From Euborellia annulipes (lineage: Eukaryota; Arthropoda; Insecta; Dermaptera; Anisolabididae), in contig JAKCPI010001563.1 of NCBI GenBank assembly GCA_023213315.1, positions 1 through 64,000 on the forward strand: DNA of 64,000 bases, read 5' to 3'. Positions 12,001-23,282 of the stretch are shown piece by piece (position 1 is the stretch's first letter; every line of letters begins with the position of its first letter). The position numbers and the translations under genes were made by a program. Under the pieces are notes generated by a model. The model saw only the letters and a program-made list of their open reading frames with translations. It was not told where the DNA came from and searched no databases.

Positions 12001-15000
12001 TTTGTTGTTTATATCATATCCATGACACAAGCAAGGTTTACTCATGTGAGGGAAAGAGGTTGAGGAATTCTTTCTTCTGTTGGTTAGGCAGAATTGTTCG
12101 GGAATTTACTGATTAATAACATTTAAAACAAATGGAAACATTTTTTTAACCAGCTGGCCCTATAAGCTTTTTATTCTTTGGTCCCTCGAATCCCACCCCG
12201 TCTCCAAATCCGACTCCCTCCTTGGCTAATGATGTTTCTCTTAACTCATAGACAGGACCTTTCCAGCTGTGTGCTTTAATAATTTGAAATGATTTAGGCT
12301 CCCATTTGGATTCAAGACCATCGAGTGAGCATGTGCCAGTCGTGTACAGCCCAGTTCAAAGTCACATTTCGGAGACATCACTGCAGAGCTTGTGGGAAGG
12401 TAAAATTCATTATTTCATTTATCATTTCAACAGAAAATTTTCTCCCTTAACACATAGCGTGCCGTGCCATTCATATATGTATGCCACTACAATATCCCCT
12501 ACGGTTCTGTCATTTCACATATGAATGGCAGCTATTTTTATTTCATCCTTATATAAATAACCTTTTGAGAGAATTTTGCTGTGCCATATTTGGAATATAT
12601 TCAGACCTATCTAAAATTAAATTTGTTCTTGTTAATTGAGAGGATGCACTCTGGGAGGTCATTAATTCCAAACATTTTGTTCAAAATTTGTTCAAAAGAT
12701 TGAAAAACACTGTTCTATGTATTCGTGAAGAATTTCTTAATCAACTGAAGATAAATGTTGACCGAAACGTCTAAAAAATTGGGAGTTGGTTATTTGGTTA
12801 AAACCTCACTGACTTCCTCCTTTTAACTCAAAGAATTCTACATCTAACGCCATAAAAAAGTAACTTGTCGCGCATCACGCATTGTGTTAAGTGAAAAATA
12901 TTGCCAAATTGTGGCGACAGAATATCAAGAAAGAGAGATATAAAAGTCACAGAGAAAATGCGACGCTTATATGAGTAGGGATGCTTATTTTTCTTACGAG
13001 GGGGGTGTGGGTGGATATGGACAGAAAATTATTAAAAGTCATTCCATCCTCTCTCTCTCGGGACTTCCTTTAAATAAAATCAATTCTTAATACTTAAAGA
13101 ATCAACACAATCACTCAGGCATGCCTCAAAACACGTGACACTTTAAAAGACAATAAGACAGACAAGCAGGGATAAATAAAAACTTTTATTTCAATGATTT
13201 GCAGGTGGTCTGTGGAACTTGCTCTGATAATAAAGCTCCATTACAATACATGAAATTCCAAGCTGCTCGTGTCTGTGAAGAATGCCATGACCATCTCCTC
13301 AAAGGTATTCTTATTTAAAACCTCTTATATTAAATTTATATTTATTTAAATTGGTAAAACATTTTTCTCAACGTTCCTCCTTGTAGGAGTTCCTATAATT
13401 TAATAAAAAAGATTGATACACGATAACTAAATTTATTTACAAGCAGAGCTGCGATACCCAACACTAAAAGTAGATGAAAAAGTACTCCATATTTTATAAA
13501 AATATTCTTGACTGAGATTGGCATAAATACTAAGATATCAAAATTGGAGTTATATTTCTTTAAATACGGTCATTCATTCACTCATACATGTATTTATTTC
13601 ATTCAAATTATTTATTTAAATAATCTTAGTCGCCTGTGTGTAATCTAGTAACAATTTAGTTTAGTATAGCCCCTTTACAAAAGTAAAGTGAATTTTTTAA
13701 TAATTAAATTTTGTATATGCAATGAATGTTCTTATTTTTTAAAAATATTTTTAGTTATATATATTTATAAATAAATACATAGATTTGAGTATATTACTTT
13801 CGTTTTATTTATTAAAAAACACGAAAAAATTAAACGTTTTTTGTGTGTAGTTAGTTCCTCGATTAGTCTGGCTCTAAGACGACTATATATAGATAATTTT
13901 TTTTTTTAGAATTTCAAACGGAAGAAATGAAATCGGTTTTTAAACAAGAAAGAAATATATCGGACAGTCATCTTGATGAAGCATATAATAATGTTAAAAT
14001 TTTATTTAAAAAATTTGGAAATAAAAAAATTAAAAAAAATATACCACAACGATTAAAAGAGGTAATTAATTTTAAGGGAAATAAATCTTCTTTCCCCTGA
14101 CTTGAAAAAGTGATTTTCTATTTAAGGGTCTTCAGGAGGGCTTTAGTCCGAACTACTGAGCGCATTTTAAAGAGTTTTTTTTTTATGCTGTTTTTTTAAA
14201 ATGATTTAAATTCGTGAACATTTTACATAATAGAATTCTTTTTTTTAATTACAATTAATTAAAAATATTTTTTTATATTTATAGAAAATGCAAAAAAAAA
14301 TCTATTATTTATTTATTTATTTATTTATTGGCCTTGGGCATTTGTATGCCATTTTGGCCACCAGTCCCCAAAAATCTATTATAAAAATTTTAATTTTTTT
14401 TTTAAATGTAAAAATCATTAATATCCAACCTATAATAAATGAAATGGTGAGAAAATAAAAAATAAATTTCGTATTAATTTAAAAGGGCAAACAGTTTAGC
14501 CCTCTTGCCAAAGCTGGCAGCCGGCATTATCAGATCACTTATAAGCCTTAATTTATATATTTTTATGCTGTTATAAATGATATATTGTATAATACTGTAT
14601 ATAAAAATATTTATAAACTATTCAATATTAAAAGATGAACGAAAATCAAACAAATACAACCCTGCCATCTGTTGGCTAATTTTCGTAATAGTTGGGCTTT
14701 TGTATAACTTTTTTAAGATCCCTAACGCCATCTTAACGGCAAAAACATGCGAACATCTTGCCTCCCTAAGCCCCTATTTTAAAATAAAAGTCCAAATCTT
14801 TATAAAGTAGAAGCAAAGCCCTTCTGAAACGGGCTTCGATTCACCTCTGCACTTAAAGACAACTGTGTTCATAGAATCTCAGAATTAATTATTTCTGATA
14901 AAATTGAGATTAATATGTAATCTTGATTGCTTTGAAGGTTCCAGCAAGCGATCCAGATTCACAGATGAGTGGCTGGCTTATGAAACGTTCTCATAAATCA

Positions 15001-16343
15001 TGGAAAAGGAGATGGTTCGTTCTTAAAGATCAAGTTTTATACGAATATAAAGCCTCTGAGGATATTATTGCTCATTTCGTTCTCCCAGTTCTTGGATATC
15101 AAGTTGGAACAATGAAAGAAGTAGGTCAATAAAAAATTAAGAAAATGATATTCCCTAAATCTTACATTATTCATATCAATTACAAATTATATCTAACTTA
15201 AATCGAATGTTTTTAAGACAATTTTATACTAAACACATGAGAAAATTTTCTCTTTTTTCAGAAACATTTTCAACTGTACGAAGGCGTAGATGCCAAATTG
15301 GTTTTTCAATTATCACATAAAGGACAAACTTATTGGGTTTTTTACGCCGAAAATGAACATCTTGCCAACAGGTGAAGTATTTATTTATTTTTTCAATATA
15401 AGGTCACCATCCCGTAAAACCCTTAATTTTTGTATTTCTCATCCTTATTTATTTATTTAATTTATTTAAAACAAAGAATGTTCTTGAACAGTGTTCCGTT
15501 CACTTTTTTGGATTTATTGATTCCACAAAGTAAAATTATACAATAATCAAAAATATTTTAAAATTCCGCTCTATTAATATTATTATAGTATTTTGGCTTC
15601 GTTGTCTTTTTGAATTGAAACGTCTTTAGACACGGTAGAGTTCGTTATGGAACGTGAAAAAAGCGGCTAGGCTAGCCTCAACACATTTATACCGAAATGT
15701 AGCGACCAATTTCCTAACGTTTTTCTTGAATGTGAGTTTGACTTCTCTAGATTATTATGAAAATTGTGTTATTTTTATTGAAGTCAATTTAGATAGCCAT
15801 GACGAAGTACTGAGCTTATAAATTATTTTGTTTGAATTGGCTCTGGTACTCATGATAAACCGAACCAAAGACACCAAAGGAAATCCCAAACAAAACGTTT
15901 TTTATGTTTTGGTTTTTTATAATTAATTTTAATATTCTATGTATCATTTATACAACAGCACTTTGTTTGAAATCATTTGATAATTTTAAAATAAACGTTT
16001 TAAAAAATATTCTTCTACAATGTAATTTCCAAATTGGATTGCCTTTATCTCAAAAAGTAGAGTAAATTCGACAAAAATATTATTATTTTCGTTTCAACAG
16101 ATAAAAATTACTTAAAATTGTTTAATAAATCTCATGCCGCAGAATCAGTGTTACCCTGTGTAATTTTTTTCATTTTTATAACTACAGTACAACCCCTCTT
16201 ATCCGGCCTCGGATCAACCGGTCCTTGGATTTACCGCTTAAGAGGAGTTGTACTGTGTTAATATTTTATTTTCTATTTATAAAAAGTTCTTTTCCTTCAG
16301 ATGGATTTCTACCATGACCGAAGCTACAAGGCTAAGAGAATAA
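6006..16343 (+). CDS. FGD6: FGD5/FGD6-type RhoGEF (DH-PH-FYVE-PH), 12 coding exons
   Basis: Predicted guanine-nucleotide exchange factor; FGD proteins activate Cdc42-type Rho GTPases at phosphoinositide-bearing membranes and act on actin and endosomes (family knowledge). Coding exons: 6006-6021, 6166-6241, 6319-8646, 8731-8868, 9446-9618, 11822-11978, 12298-12399, 13205-13304, 13910-14061, 14938-15120, 15262-15371, 16301-16343. Every junction keeps phase, so the start at 6006 (MASASDSKKPN) and stop at 16341-16343 are well supported. The product is about 1192 residues if one base is restored in exon 3. Layout: proline-rich basic N-terminus to about 480, acidic serine-rich linker, DH about 608-805, PH1 about 828-927, FYVE about 965-1030, PH2 about 1089-1187. 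The FGD5/FGD6 branch is preferred over FGD1-4 because the PxxP-rich start, the KLMQI-like and GMKV segments and the PH2 sequence match what I recall of FGD6. Odd points: a GC-AG second intron and a frame break in exon 3. Confidence 0.92.
6166..6241 (+). CDS. FGD6: FGD exon 2: proline-rich N-terminus, GC donor
   Basis: Encodes [14 protein letters not shown] and continues to SIKER. PPKP is a class of SH3-binding motif. The acceptor is TTTTAG before 6166. The donor is AG|GCAAGT at 6242, a non-canonical GC donor whose remaining positions match the consensus. The only nearby GT donor (6246) would give an immediate stop in exon 3, whereas the GC donor joins AG|A in frame. Confidence 0.85.
6319..8646 (+). 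CDS. FGD6: FGD exon 3: basic proline-rich region and DH domain, with a frame break
   Basis: This 2.3 kb exon starts in the frame that contains TGT at 6320 and runs open to 7762. Proline-rich stretches include [24 protein letters not shown] and [10 protein letters not shown]. The DH domain (about 8047-8646, starting [10 protein letters not shown], with the helix [21 protein letters not shown]) is in another frame, open from 7651 through the end of the exon. The two frames overlap between 7651 and 7759. They must join near the A-run at 7668-7674 or just after it. The donor is GTGAGT at 8647, phase 0. Nothing else in this exon looks decayed, so an assembly indel is more likely than a dead gene. 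Confidence 0.88.
8731..8868 (+). CDS. FGD6: FGD exon 4: DH end and start of PH1
   Basis: Encodes [14 protein letters not shown] and then [21 protein letters not shown], the first strands of the PH domain that follows DH in this family. The acceptor TTAAAAG and donor TTG|GTAAAT leave phase 0 on both sides. Confidence 0.9.
9446..9618 (+). CDS. FGD6: FGD exon 5: PH1 core
   Basis: Encodes [10 protein letters not shown] through [15 protein letters not shown], which are the central strands of PH1. The preceding exon ends in YFIL, giving the usual FIL-FND PH strand. Acceptor TTTTTCAG, donor AG|GTGAGA, phase 2. A tRNA-like SINE and a hAT-like element lie in the intron that follows. Confidence 0.9.
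9664..9745 (-). mobile_element. tRNA-like SINE head (minus)
   Basis: On the minus strand it shows GGGTTCAAATCCC-like B-box spacing and a tRNA-like A box near 9735. It lies inside an FGD intron and is degenerate. Confidence 0.5.
9810..10859. mobile_element. hAT element with ATCGATTT-rich ends, 8-bp TSD
   Basis: Termini TAGGGTTGGTCGAATCG and, inverted, CCAACCCTA, flanked by perfect GTCCTTTT duplications (9802-9809 and 10860-10867). Both ends carry arrays of AATCGATTTCGATTTT. Inside are an inverted piece of the hairpin repeat family (about 9958-10320) and a SINE head (10327-10400). It sits in the FGD intron before exon 6. Confidence 0.9.
10327..10400 (+). mobile_element. tRNA-derived SINE head
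   Basis: A box TGGTGTAGTGGTTAGCATG and B box GCGTTCGGACCCC at tRNA-like spacing, preceded by CCCTCGGGGCT. The second copy at 11378 starts almost identically, which marks a family, not a working tRNA gene. Confidence 0.7.
11376..11507 (+). mobile_element. tRNA-derived SINE, most complete copy
   Basis: CCCTCGGGCCGTGGTGTAGTGG head (A box), B box GCGGGTTCACATCCCG, body GTCTTAATGGCCTTAGATGC, then an A-rich tail. It lies in the FGD intron before exon 6 in sense orientation. Confidence 0.75.
11822..11978 (+). CDS. FGD6: FGD exon 6: PH1 C-terminal helix
   Basis: Encodes [19 protein letters not shown], the tryptophan-bearing C-terminal helix of PH1, followed by a charged linker ending in FQLGKQ. The acceptor TTTTTTCAG completes the split arginine codon AG|A. 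The donor is CAA|GTAATT. Confidence 0.9.
12298..12399 (+). CDS. FGD6: FGD exon 7: first half of the FYVE finger
   Basis: Encodes [16 protein letters not shown] and later [10 protein letters not shown]. This holds the FYVE WxxD motif (WIQD), zinc pairs CQSC and CRAC, and the PI3P-binding basic motif RRHHCR. Donor AAG|GTAAAA, phase 0. Confidence 0.93.
13205..13304 (+). CDS. FGD6: FGD exon 8: second half of the FYVE finger
   Basis: Encodes [10 protein letters not shown] through [13 protein letters not shown]. It supplies the other two zinc pairs (CGTC and CEEC) and the conserved RVC, so all eight zinc ligands are present and PI3P binding is expected. Donor AAAG|GTATTC, phase 1. Confidence 0.93.
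13910..14061 (+). CDS. FGD6: FGD exon 9: linker between FYVE and PH2
   Basis: Encodes [14 protein letters not shown] and ends [10 protein letters not shown]. It is a charged lysine-rich linker, and the ending resembles the IPxxLKE segment before PH2 in FGD5/6 as I remember it. The acceptor TTTTTTTAG completes the split codon G|AA. Donor GAG|GTAATT. Confidence 0.88.
14938..15120 (+). CDS. FGD6: FGD exon 10: first half of PH2
   Basis: Encodes [33 protein letters not shown] and [10 protein letters not shown]. It carries the GWL start and the basic beta1-beta2 region (KSWKRRWF), where PH domains contact phosphoinositides. Donor GAA|GTAGGT, phase 0. Confidence 0.92.
15262..15371 (+). CDS. FGD6: FGD exon 11: second half of PH2
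   Basis: Encodes [19 protein letters not shown] through [14 protein letters not shown], the later PH2 strands. Acceptor TTTTTTCAG, donor AG|GTGAAG, phase 2. Confidence 0.92.
16185..16255. mobile_element. 71-bp pogo/Tigger-like mini element
   Basis: CAGTACAACCCCTCTTATCC at the left is matched by AAGAGGAGTTGTACTG at the right. A TA precedes it. The ends resemble pogo-class inverted repeats from memory. It lies in the last FGD intron. Confidence 0.6.
16301..16343 (+). CDS. FGD6: FGD exon 12: terminal helix and stop
   Basis: After the split arginine codon AG|A it reads [13 protein letters not shown] and TAA. This supplies the C-terminal tryptophan helix of PH2, and the protein ends just after it as in FGD6. 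Acceptor TTTCCTTCAG. Confidence 0.9.
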
Positions 16344-17091
16344 TTTTTATCGATTTTATATTTGCGACTCCTTGAATGAAAATTTAAAGTTTTATAAAAA
16401 AAAATCATTTTATTTCTTTCCTTTAAAATGTTGAAAATTAAAAAAAAAAGACTATTTAACTTAATTCTATATTTCTTGTACATCTATGGATTGTTAACTA
16501 ACTTATTTATTATTTAAATGAAAAAAGTGCCTATTTTATTAAAATATAAATTTATATTTATATTATGCATCAAATTTTATCATATTTAATCATTTAATTC
16601 GCCAGTGGGCAAATAATAATAGAGTTAATAAATATTTCTCATTATGTTTTTTGTTAATGTTAATGATTTTAAATTTTTAAAAAGTTTTATTAAATTCAGA
16701 AAATTTTATTTCATAATGACTAGTCAATATAATTTACAAAAAATAATTTTAAATATCAATAACTAATTAATTATACAGATAATAATTTAAATAGAATCAA
16801 CTTTTATTGTATAAATTAGATATTTTAATAAAAGTTACATATTGTGATAAAGAATTGTATTATATATATACAAAAAATTGAATTAATTTTTTTTCTATTT
16901 ATTTTATTTTTTTTTTAGCATTTGTTTTCTTTCATGAATCTAGTAAATCTTATTTACTATTAACTATAATTCTGTATTTTCTTAGATTTTATGAATATAT
17001 TGTCCAAAGACATAAACTTACTCCAATATCAAAATAAATAGACACTCCTATCAAATATTTAATATATTGAGATAAAAGTTTTGATTCCAAT
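16344..17091. other. FGD 3' region, AT-rich
   Basis: The 3' UTR and flank of FGD. Nothing beyond a possible polyadenylation signal is seen. Confidence 0.6.
16627..16632 (+). promoter_or_regulatory. candidate polyadenylation signal of the FGD gene
   Basis: An AATAAA hexamer about 285 bases after the FGD stop codon. The region is so A+T-rich that chance hexamers are common. It is only the first plausible signal downstream. Confidence 0.35.
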
Positions 17092-17975
17092 CAGGGGCGA
17101 ATCTAGAATTTCATTTCTTGGGAGGGGGGGGGGGGGTATTTTTTCCAATCATATATTTTTATATTAATTAACAAAAAGTATGTTATAAGCGAGGCAGTTT
17201 ATCTAAATGCATATGTCAGATCTAATCTCTCAAATTTGCATGTATATAAATATAAGAGACGAAAAATTTGCATATTTCAAGACCCTTTTGCATAAAATTA
17301 TATAATAGCATATTTGCTCAAAAATAATTGATTTTTTTGTTGCAATCTCACATCCGCGGAATAAGCGGAAAAAACAGCAAAAATTTCAGAAACTTTTGCT
17401 CCTTTTTTTCAATGTGTTGGCTTCTTTTTTACACAAAAAATGATTTTCAAGTGGGGTCGTGTAATCTGCCAGTGTGTTTAGTGGGGGAGGGGGTTAGTTT
17501 CACTTGCAGCTGCACTCAGATTAAATCACAAATCCCACCAATAGAAATTAATTAAAATTACTTTTTTTTATTCACGGCAATTCAAATTATAAAAAATTAA
17601 AATTTTGAAAAAAATAAAACTAATTTTCAATAAAAGACGACATTTTAAATATACTTGAAAGATTTAATTATCACTGGTTATACTTAGAATATTAAATCTT
17701 GCCATGTTCAAAAAAACAATTAAATTTACAATTTCTGAATTTTTGTAAAAAATAAATATAGGTTTTGCTCGAACAGTTCGAATGTTTAATCTGTACAAAT
17801 TAAAAAAATGCATATTTTGGTATTTTATATTTAACGGATTCATATATGCATATTATTCACTCCCTTGGTTATAAGATATGACTCAGCATTCAGTATTGAA
17901 TAAAATAAAAAACTAAAACGATTGTTTTTTTCTTATTTCGTGTGCGATTTATCTTTCGGACATGGGTTCGTCCCT
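17092..17975. mobile_element. probable hAT element with G-tract
   Basis: CAGGGGCGAATC at the left, GGTTCGTCCCTG at the right; flanks attccaat/attgcgat agree at 6 of 8 positions. A run of G near 17125-17136 follows the left end, as in the other CAGGGGCG-type copies here. No transposase. Confidence 0.6.
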
Positions 17976-18922
17976 GATTGCGATTGAATTGAGGGGCGTT
18001 TAATAATTGACTGCGTCATTTTCTTTCTTTTGACTCGTGCCATGTAAATGGTTTTATGTTCCACTAAATGCAATAAATTTTTTACCAGAAATATTAATTA
18101 TAATATATCAACCTAATGGCCATTCAAATATTACGTAAGCAAATTCATATTTAAAGACCCCCCTCCACACACACACGCAGAAAAATATTTTTAATATAAA
18201 TTAAAAATTTTGTTTTTATAAGAATTTCCAATAAAATAGAGAAAAACTGAAATGGAAAGATTATTTTTAAATATTAGAAATTTGGCCTTAATAAGAAAAT
18301 TTCTACATTTTTGTCTTTGTTTTATTTAAATTTTAATCATTTATTAAAATGATGTGGATTTAAATTTACTTAGAAATGTATAAGATAATTCATAATAGGT
18401 CTTAAGAAGAAACAAACTGTTAGCTTTTTTTTTGACGCGCAGTGTATTTTTCTTTTTTTACTATTGTTTATTTAAGGCATTTCCTCAAACGAAAATATTA
18501 TATATCAATATATTTTAAAAATTTCTGAGTGTGGGGGGGAGGCCCCCGAACTCCTTTTCTTCCCTCTCCCTAATATGCGTTCATAATTTTTAAATGCGAT
18601 TTTTAGAAATAGAAAAAGGATATTTTTTCATATCCGAATTTAAATCTTAAATCGCCTTCCTCTCAACAGGAACCTAAAGCCGTTAAGGAAGTTAACAGAA
18701 TTGACACGAGAGGCAGCACTTACCGTGAGCGCCTTGTAGTTATGCAAAGTTTTTCCAAAAAAGTTGGTTTGGAAGCCTAGCTACTAGGGATACTTATTGG
18801 CTTGGACGCCCAGCGGTTTTCACCTTTTGCTCCAACAATTCTGCTGCTTTGGATATTAATTAATTAATTTTTGTGAAATAAACAGAATTAAGTTTGTTTT
18901 TGATGAACAAAACTTTCTCTTC

Positions 18923-19291
18923 CAGAGGCGTCCGAGAGTGGGGGCCTGGGGCGGCACTAGAAGAGGGGCCTATATTGAATTTTTTTTTTTTTGGGGAGGG
19001 GGCTCATCTTTAAATATCCCTCTCCTCCATACACAAAATATTTTTAAAATACGTATATCCCTGAACCCCAAGGGCCCCGGGGTCTCAAGGAAATTTTCAT
19101 TAAATTTTGTTTTTGTGTGGGGGGGGCTCAAAATTTCATTAAATTGTCTTTATCTAAATTTTTACTTGAGCCCTGAGGGCCCCGGGGCCTCTCAAAGGGA
19201 AATTTTCATTAAATTTTGTTTTTATAAATATATGGGGGCCTATGCCGGCTCGGGGTCTGGGGCGGACCGCCCCCCACTCGGTACGCCACTG
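18923..19291. mobile_element. hAT MITE, G+C-rich, perfect TSD
   Basis: CAGAGGCGTCCGAGAGTGGGG at the left, inverse CCCCACTCGGTACGCCACTG at the right; both flanks are TTCTCTTC (8 of 8). Inside, a GAGGGCCCCGGGG-type unit with AAATTTTCATTAAATTTTG occurs about twice. The 141-codon open frame here is a by-product of the repeat. Confidence 0.88.
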
Positions 19292-19693
19292 TTCTCTTCA
19301 TGTCCTGTTTTCGATAAAAATACTGGTTATGTGGCCTCCACTTACAAAATGCTTCTTCTTTGATGTTGTTTTTATTAGGGCTTTCCCGGGCTCATTTTTT
19401 TTTTAAATAGGCCATTTTTGAATTTTGACCATTTGACAAATTTCCCCCCCTTCCTCTAGCTCTCTCTTGACGCTAGGAAAAACTTTGATTTTGTTAAAAA
19501 CAAAATCTAAAAAGTCATTTTCTACTTTTATGTGGTTTTCCACCATACATATTCAGGAAAACTTTTGATATGTTATTTATGATACTTTTCTGAAACAAAT
19601 TCCGTTTGTTTCATTTTGTACTAATTACTTCAAGGTTTGGTCAAACTTTATTGCTATTTTCAAGTGCCTATACTCTCAATATCTTATACTTGC

Positions 19694-19912
19694 AGGGCCG
19701 TAGCCAGAATATTTTTTAGGGGAGGCCTGAGGTATAGAGAATAAATAAATATCATGCAGATAAAAATACCTTAGAATAATTTTAATTGATGGTTAAATAC
19801 AGTATTCATAACACGATATTTATTTTTCCTTTTTATTATATTTTTATTTATATGTATCTATTTTTTTTTATTTCGGTGTAAAGGGGTTCCCAAATCGTTA
19901 GCTACGGCCCTG
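19694..19912. mobile_element. short CAGGGCCGTAGC-type element
   Basis: CAGGGCCGTAGCCAGA at the left and GCTACGGCCCTG at the right form inverted ends. The right flank is overwritten by the element at 19915, so the target duplication cannot be read. Confidence 0.6.
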
Positions 19913-19914
19913 GG

Positions 19915-20289
19915 CAGTGGCGTATTCAGGGAGGCCCAGGGGGGCCGGGCCCCCCCAAAGCCTTCACCAAAACAAAAAAATACTTATTGTTTTCCCTAAT
20001 TTTTTTTTTAAATAATTATTTTATTAACTCTCATAAATTCTAATTCTCATTCTAAAATCTAAAATAATGGAAAAAATCTTTATTATTTACGAATTTTGTA
20101 TTAAAATTATTTTTTATTTCAAGAAAAAAAAATTTATTTTATTTGTTTTTTATTTATAATTCTTATATTATCTAAAAAAAGTTTCTCCACTTTAAGTTTC
20201 TTGAATATGGGGGGAGGAACCCCCCTCTGCCGGGTGTTCATAAAATTTTTGCCCCCCCCCCCCAAGCAGAAATCCTGGCTACGCTACTG
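19915..20289. mobile_element. hAT MITE with G/C-tracts
   Basis: CAGTGGCGTATTCAGG at the left, CCTGGCTACGCTACTG at the right; flanks gccctggg/gccttggg (7 of 8). G-runs sit just inside the left end and C-runs just inside the right. Confidence 0.85.
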
Positions 20290-21436
20290 GCCTTGGGTGC
20301 CTAAGTGCAAAATTTCATTTCCCGCCCCTCTCAATCAGGCCCACACATAAGTGCAGTCATTGGCGCCGGAACATCTCGCAACTCGAAATTAAATGAAAAA
20401 GTTTTCTTTTAAATTGAAGAAATCTTTTTTTTATTTGTATAATTTAAAGTTCACGGGTACTAAAAATTATTAATTAAATTTCCCTGCCTTTATTTCAATG
20501 AACCAAATGTATTTTATAATTTTGATAAATTATATGGAAGGGACACGTAGATAGTCTACTGGAATACCAGCTGATTTTTGGTCACTCTCATAGAATTTTA
20601 ATTGTAAATATTACATACATAGGTCTACATAACGCCGGGGAAAGCAAAAATATAGGGAAAAATTATGTTTTGACGGAGAATCTGTGTCATACAGTACCCC
20701 CCCCCTCCCACTCCACTCTAAATAAAAAAGGAAAGAAATTTATTTTCTTTTTAAAGCAGAAACATTCTCGAATTAGACATAATATGTAGGTGCGGATCCA
20801 GAGAACAATTTTTTTTTTTTTTTTTTGAGACGGGATAATTTTTTTTTGCAAAGTGTTTTTACAAAAATAAAAAATACCATTTGTTTAATATAATAAAAAA
20901 TACTGGCATCTTAAATTAGCTATAAAATCAGCTAAAAAAAATTTCAGGAAATTTGGCCAGATGGTCATTTTTTAATTAAATTATAAATTTTATTTATACT
21001 CGTATCTTAAAATTATCGGTGGCAAAAATGGCTAGATGCCTAATGCGAACATTCTTCTTAAATAAATATCATAAAAAAAATTAGTTTTGATTGTTATTTA
21101 TTCGGACAGCATCCCCCATCCTGGGGGAGGAGGGCGCAGCCCACGATTTGCCCTAGAGGCCTGGGAAGTGGGGAGGGGGGGGGATAACCCCTTTGATTGC
21201 GCTCCCTTGAATGCTTTGACAATCTCATTTTAACACCGATTGGCAACTCTCGTCGAAAATAGGACAAAAAAGATTGCATTGCCCCTGCAAAAACATGTGC
21301 CTTTACTAGCATTATAAATAAGCTTACTAGGAAGTGGCATATTTGAAAATTGCACAAAGACACCAAAAGTAGGCCCGCTATAACCCTAGTTTTTTATTTT
21401 TTATACTAAAATACTTGTTAGAACTAGGATCAGAAT
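20290..21436. other. intergenic, no gene seen
   Basis: Holds T-runs near 20810-20826 and G-runs near 21120-21182. Open frames here are chance frames in G-rich repeat remnants. Confidence 0.55.
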
Positions 21437-21644
21437 CAGGGCCGTATGCAGACTGGAAATAGGAGGGTTACAAACCCAAAAAAAATTGAAAAAATCAACT
21501 CAAATTTTTAATAAAAAAACAATTACAAAAATAATAAATGAATTTATAATAAGAACCACTTCCATAAAGGAAAACCATACAAGAGAAAAATTAAATTTGC
21601 TCCCCCTCCCCCTCCCCCTGTCTAAATTCCTGGCTACGCTCCTG
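21437..21644. mobile_element. hAT-like MITE
   Basis: CAGGGCCGTATGCAG at the left, CTGGCTACGCTCCTG at the right; flanks atcagaat/acctgaat (6 of 8). The interior is AT-rich between a GGAGGG and CCCCCTCCCCC pair. Confidence 0.65.
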
Positions 21645-22141
21645 ACCTGAATAAAATTAGTTCTTAAAGAAAAAGTGATTATAAATAATTCCTTCAAAAC
21701 AAATGTTATAAAATATAATTTAAATTAAGATTAAAAAACAAATCCTATTTATTTTGATATAATTTTATCTTCATTCATAACAATCTCTTAATATTTTTCT
21801 GTCTATGATCATTTTACAAAATTCCTTTTATATATTAATTTATTTATAGAAATTATAACTTTAATACTTGTAATACGAATACTGCTAAAGAAATATTTCA
21901 GTAATTAACTTGTAATTACAATAAAAATACATTTTAAATTAAATTTGCATTTATGAAATAACCCATACTAATATATTCATATAACTAGACAAATATTCGT
22001 TAACATTTTTCCTTGTATCACAACATATATTTGCCTAATCTATATATATATATATAATTATATATAAATATAAATTTATATTTATATATAACAAAGATCA
22101 CATTGTAAATTTTCACCTTTAATACATTTAATAACTTACAT

Positions 22142-23282
22142 CAGTGTTTTTCAACCTTTTAGTATTCGCGACCCAATTTTCAATCGCAATTCTCATCGTC
22201 CCCTCCTCCGCCCCCATCATACAATAAATAGTAATAAATAATAAATTAATGATCAAGTAACTAGATCTAGATTGCCTTATAAAGGGAAAGAGTAAAGGGC
22301 GAGGAGCGTTAGAGGTCTTGAATGTTTTTTTATTGCTTTTCTTTCGGTAAATCAGGCCCAACTCTTTTTTTACACGTCAGATGCGTTCCTTAAAAAACAG
22401 TGTAAAAAAATCTATGGCAAATTTGGGGGGGACATGTTCGATAACTTGAAAAAATCGTGTTAGATAAAAAAAAACTCTAAATATTTCCACAAAAAAATTG
22501 TACAAAAAAGTGGAAGAAAAATGGAAGATATTTATTAGAAAAAAAAGTAAAATTAGAGTAACATGTACTTACAGTGAAAATTCAGTCCATGAGTACAAAA
22601 TATAAAAATTCCGATCCGGGATACATAAGTTTCTGTAAGACTAAGAATTTTTTTTCTTTTTTAAGTGAAACTTTTATTTTGATCGACACAAATTTTTTCG
22701 TTTCTCTATCAGCATGTCGCGTTACAAGCCGTGACGTCAAAGGCCGTGGCGCTACAAGTTATGACGTCACAAGCCATGACGACAAAAATATGAAAGTTGA
22801 AATTTAATATATATGACGAATTATAAAAAATAATTGTGAGATTTAATTTTTCAATTTTTAAATTGATAAAATATAATTTTTAAAATGATTCAAATACTAA
22901 ATAAATATTGTTCTCAGTTTTTAACATGCGTCTATTGATTTCCCATTTTCCAATTATTAAGTTAAGATTAAAAACGCGATCTTAATACCCTTAATTGAAT
23001 AATTTTCTGAAAATTTTCAGTTAAACGCATACGATCCGAAAAAAGTTTCACTTACATCGTGGTTTCATAAAACCACACAATGTTATTATTTTTTTTTTTT
23101 AATTCTTGCCAGAACAAAAAATTCTTGTAAATAAGTTTTTTTTTTTTTTGTTTTTATTGGTGAACTGTGTTTCTTCAAATTCGTGTAAAAAAAGAGTTGG
23201 GTATAAATAAATTTTTTAATATTTTTTCTTGATAAACTCACGCCCTCCTAGGGGGGCGCGCTCCACAGGTTGAGAAACACTG
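22142..23282. mobile_element. hAT (Charlie-like ends) with a nested inverted repeat
   Basis: CAGTGTTTTTCAACC at the left and GGTTGAGAAACACTG at the right; flanks acttacat/actaacat (7 of 8). Inside, a second pair of ends, CCAACTCTTTTTTTACACG near 22350 and CGTGTAAAAAAAGAGTTGG near 23183-23201, marks a nested element of about 0.85 kb. Confidence 0.85.
22732..22769. promoter_or_regulatory. two TGACGTCA palindromes in a short tandem
   Basis: TGACGTCA at 22732-22739 and 22762-22769, each preceded by TACAAGYYRTGACGTCA-like sequence; a third, weaker unit follows at 22776. This is the CRE/ATF consensus by sequence only. It lies inside a mobile element, so function is doubtful. Confidence 0.35.

Noticed and set aside
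18938..19363. 141-codon plus-strand ORF
   Set aside because: It lies almost wholly in the hAT MITE 18923-19291 and repeats with that element's internal units.
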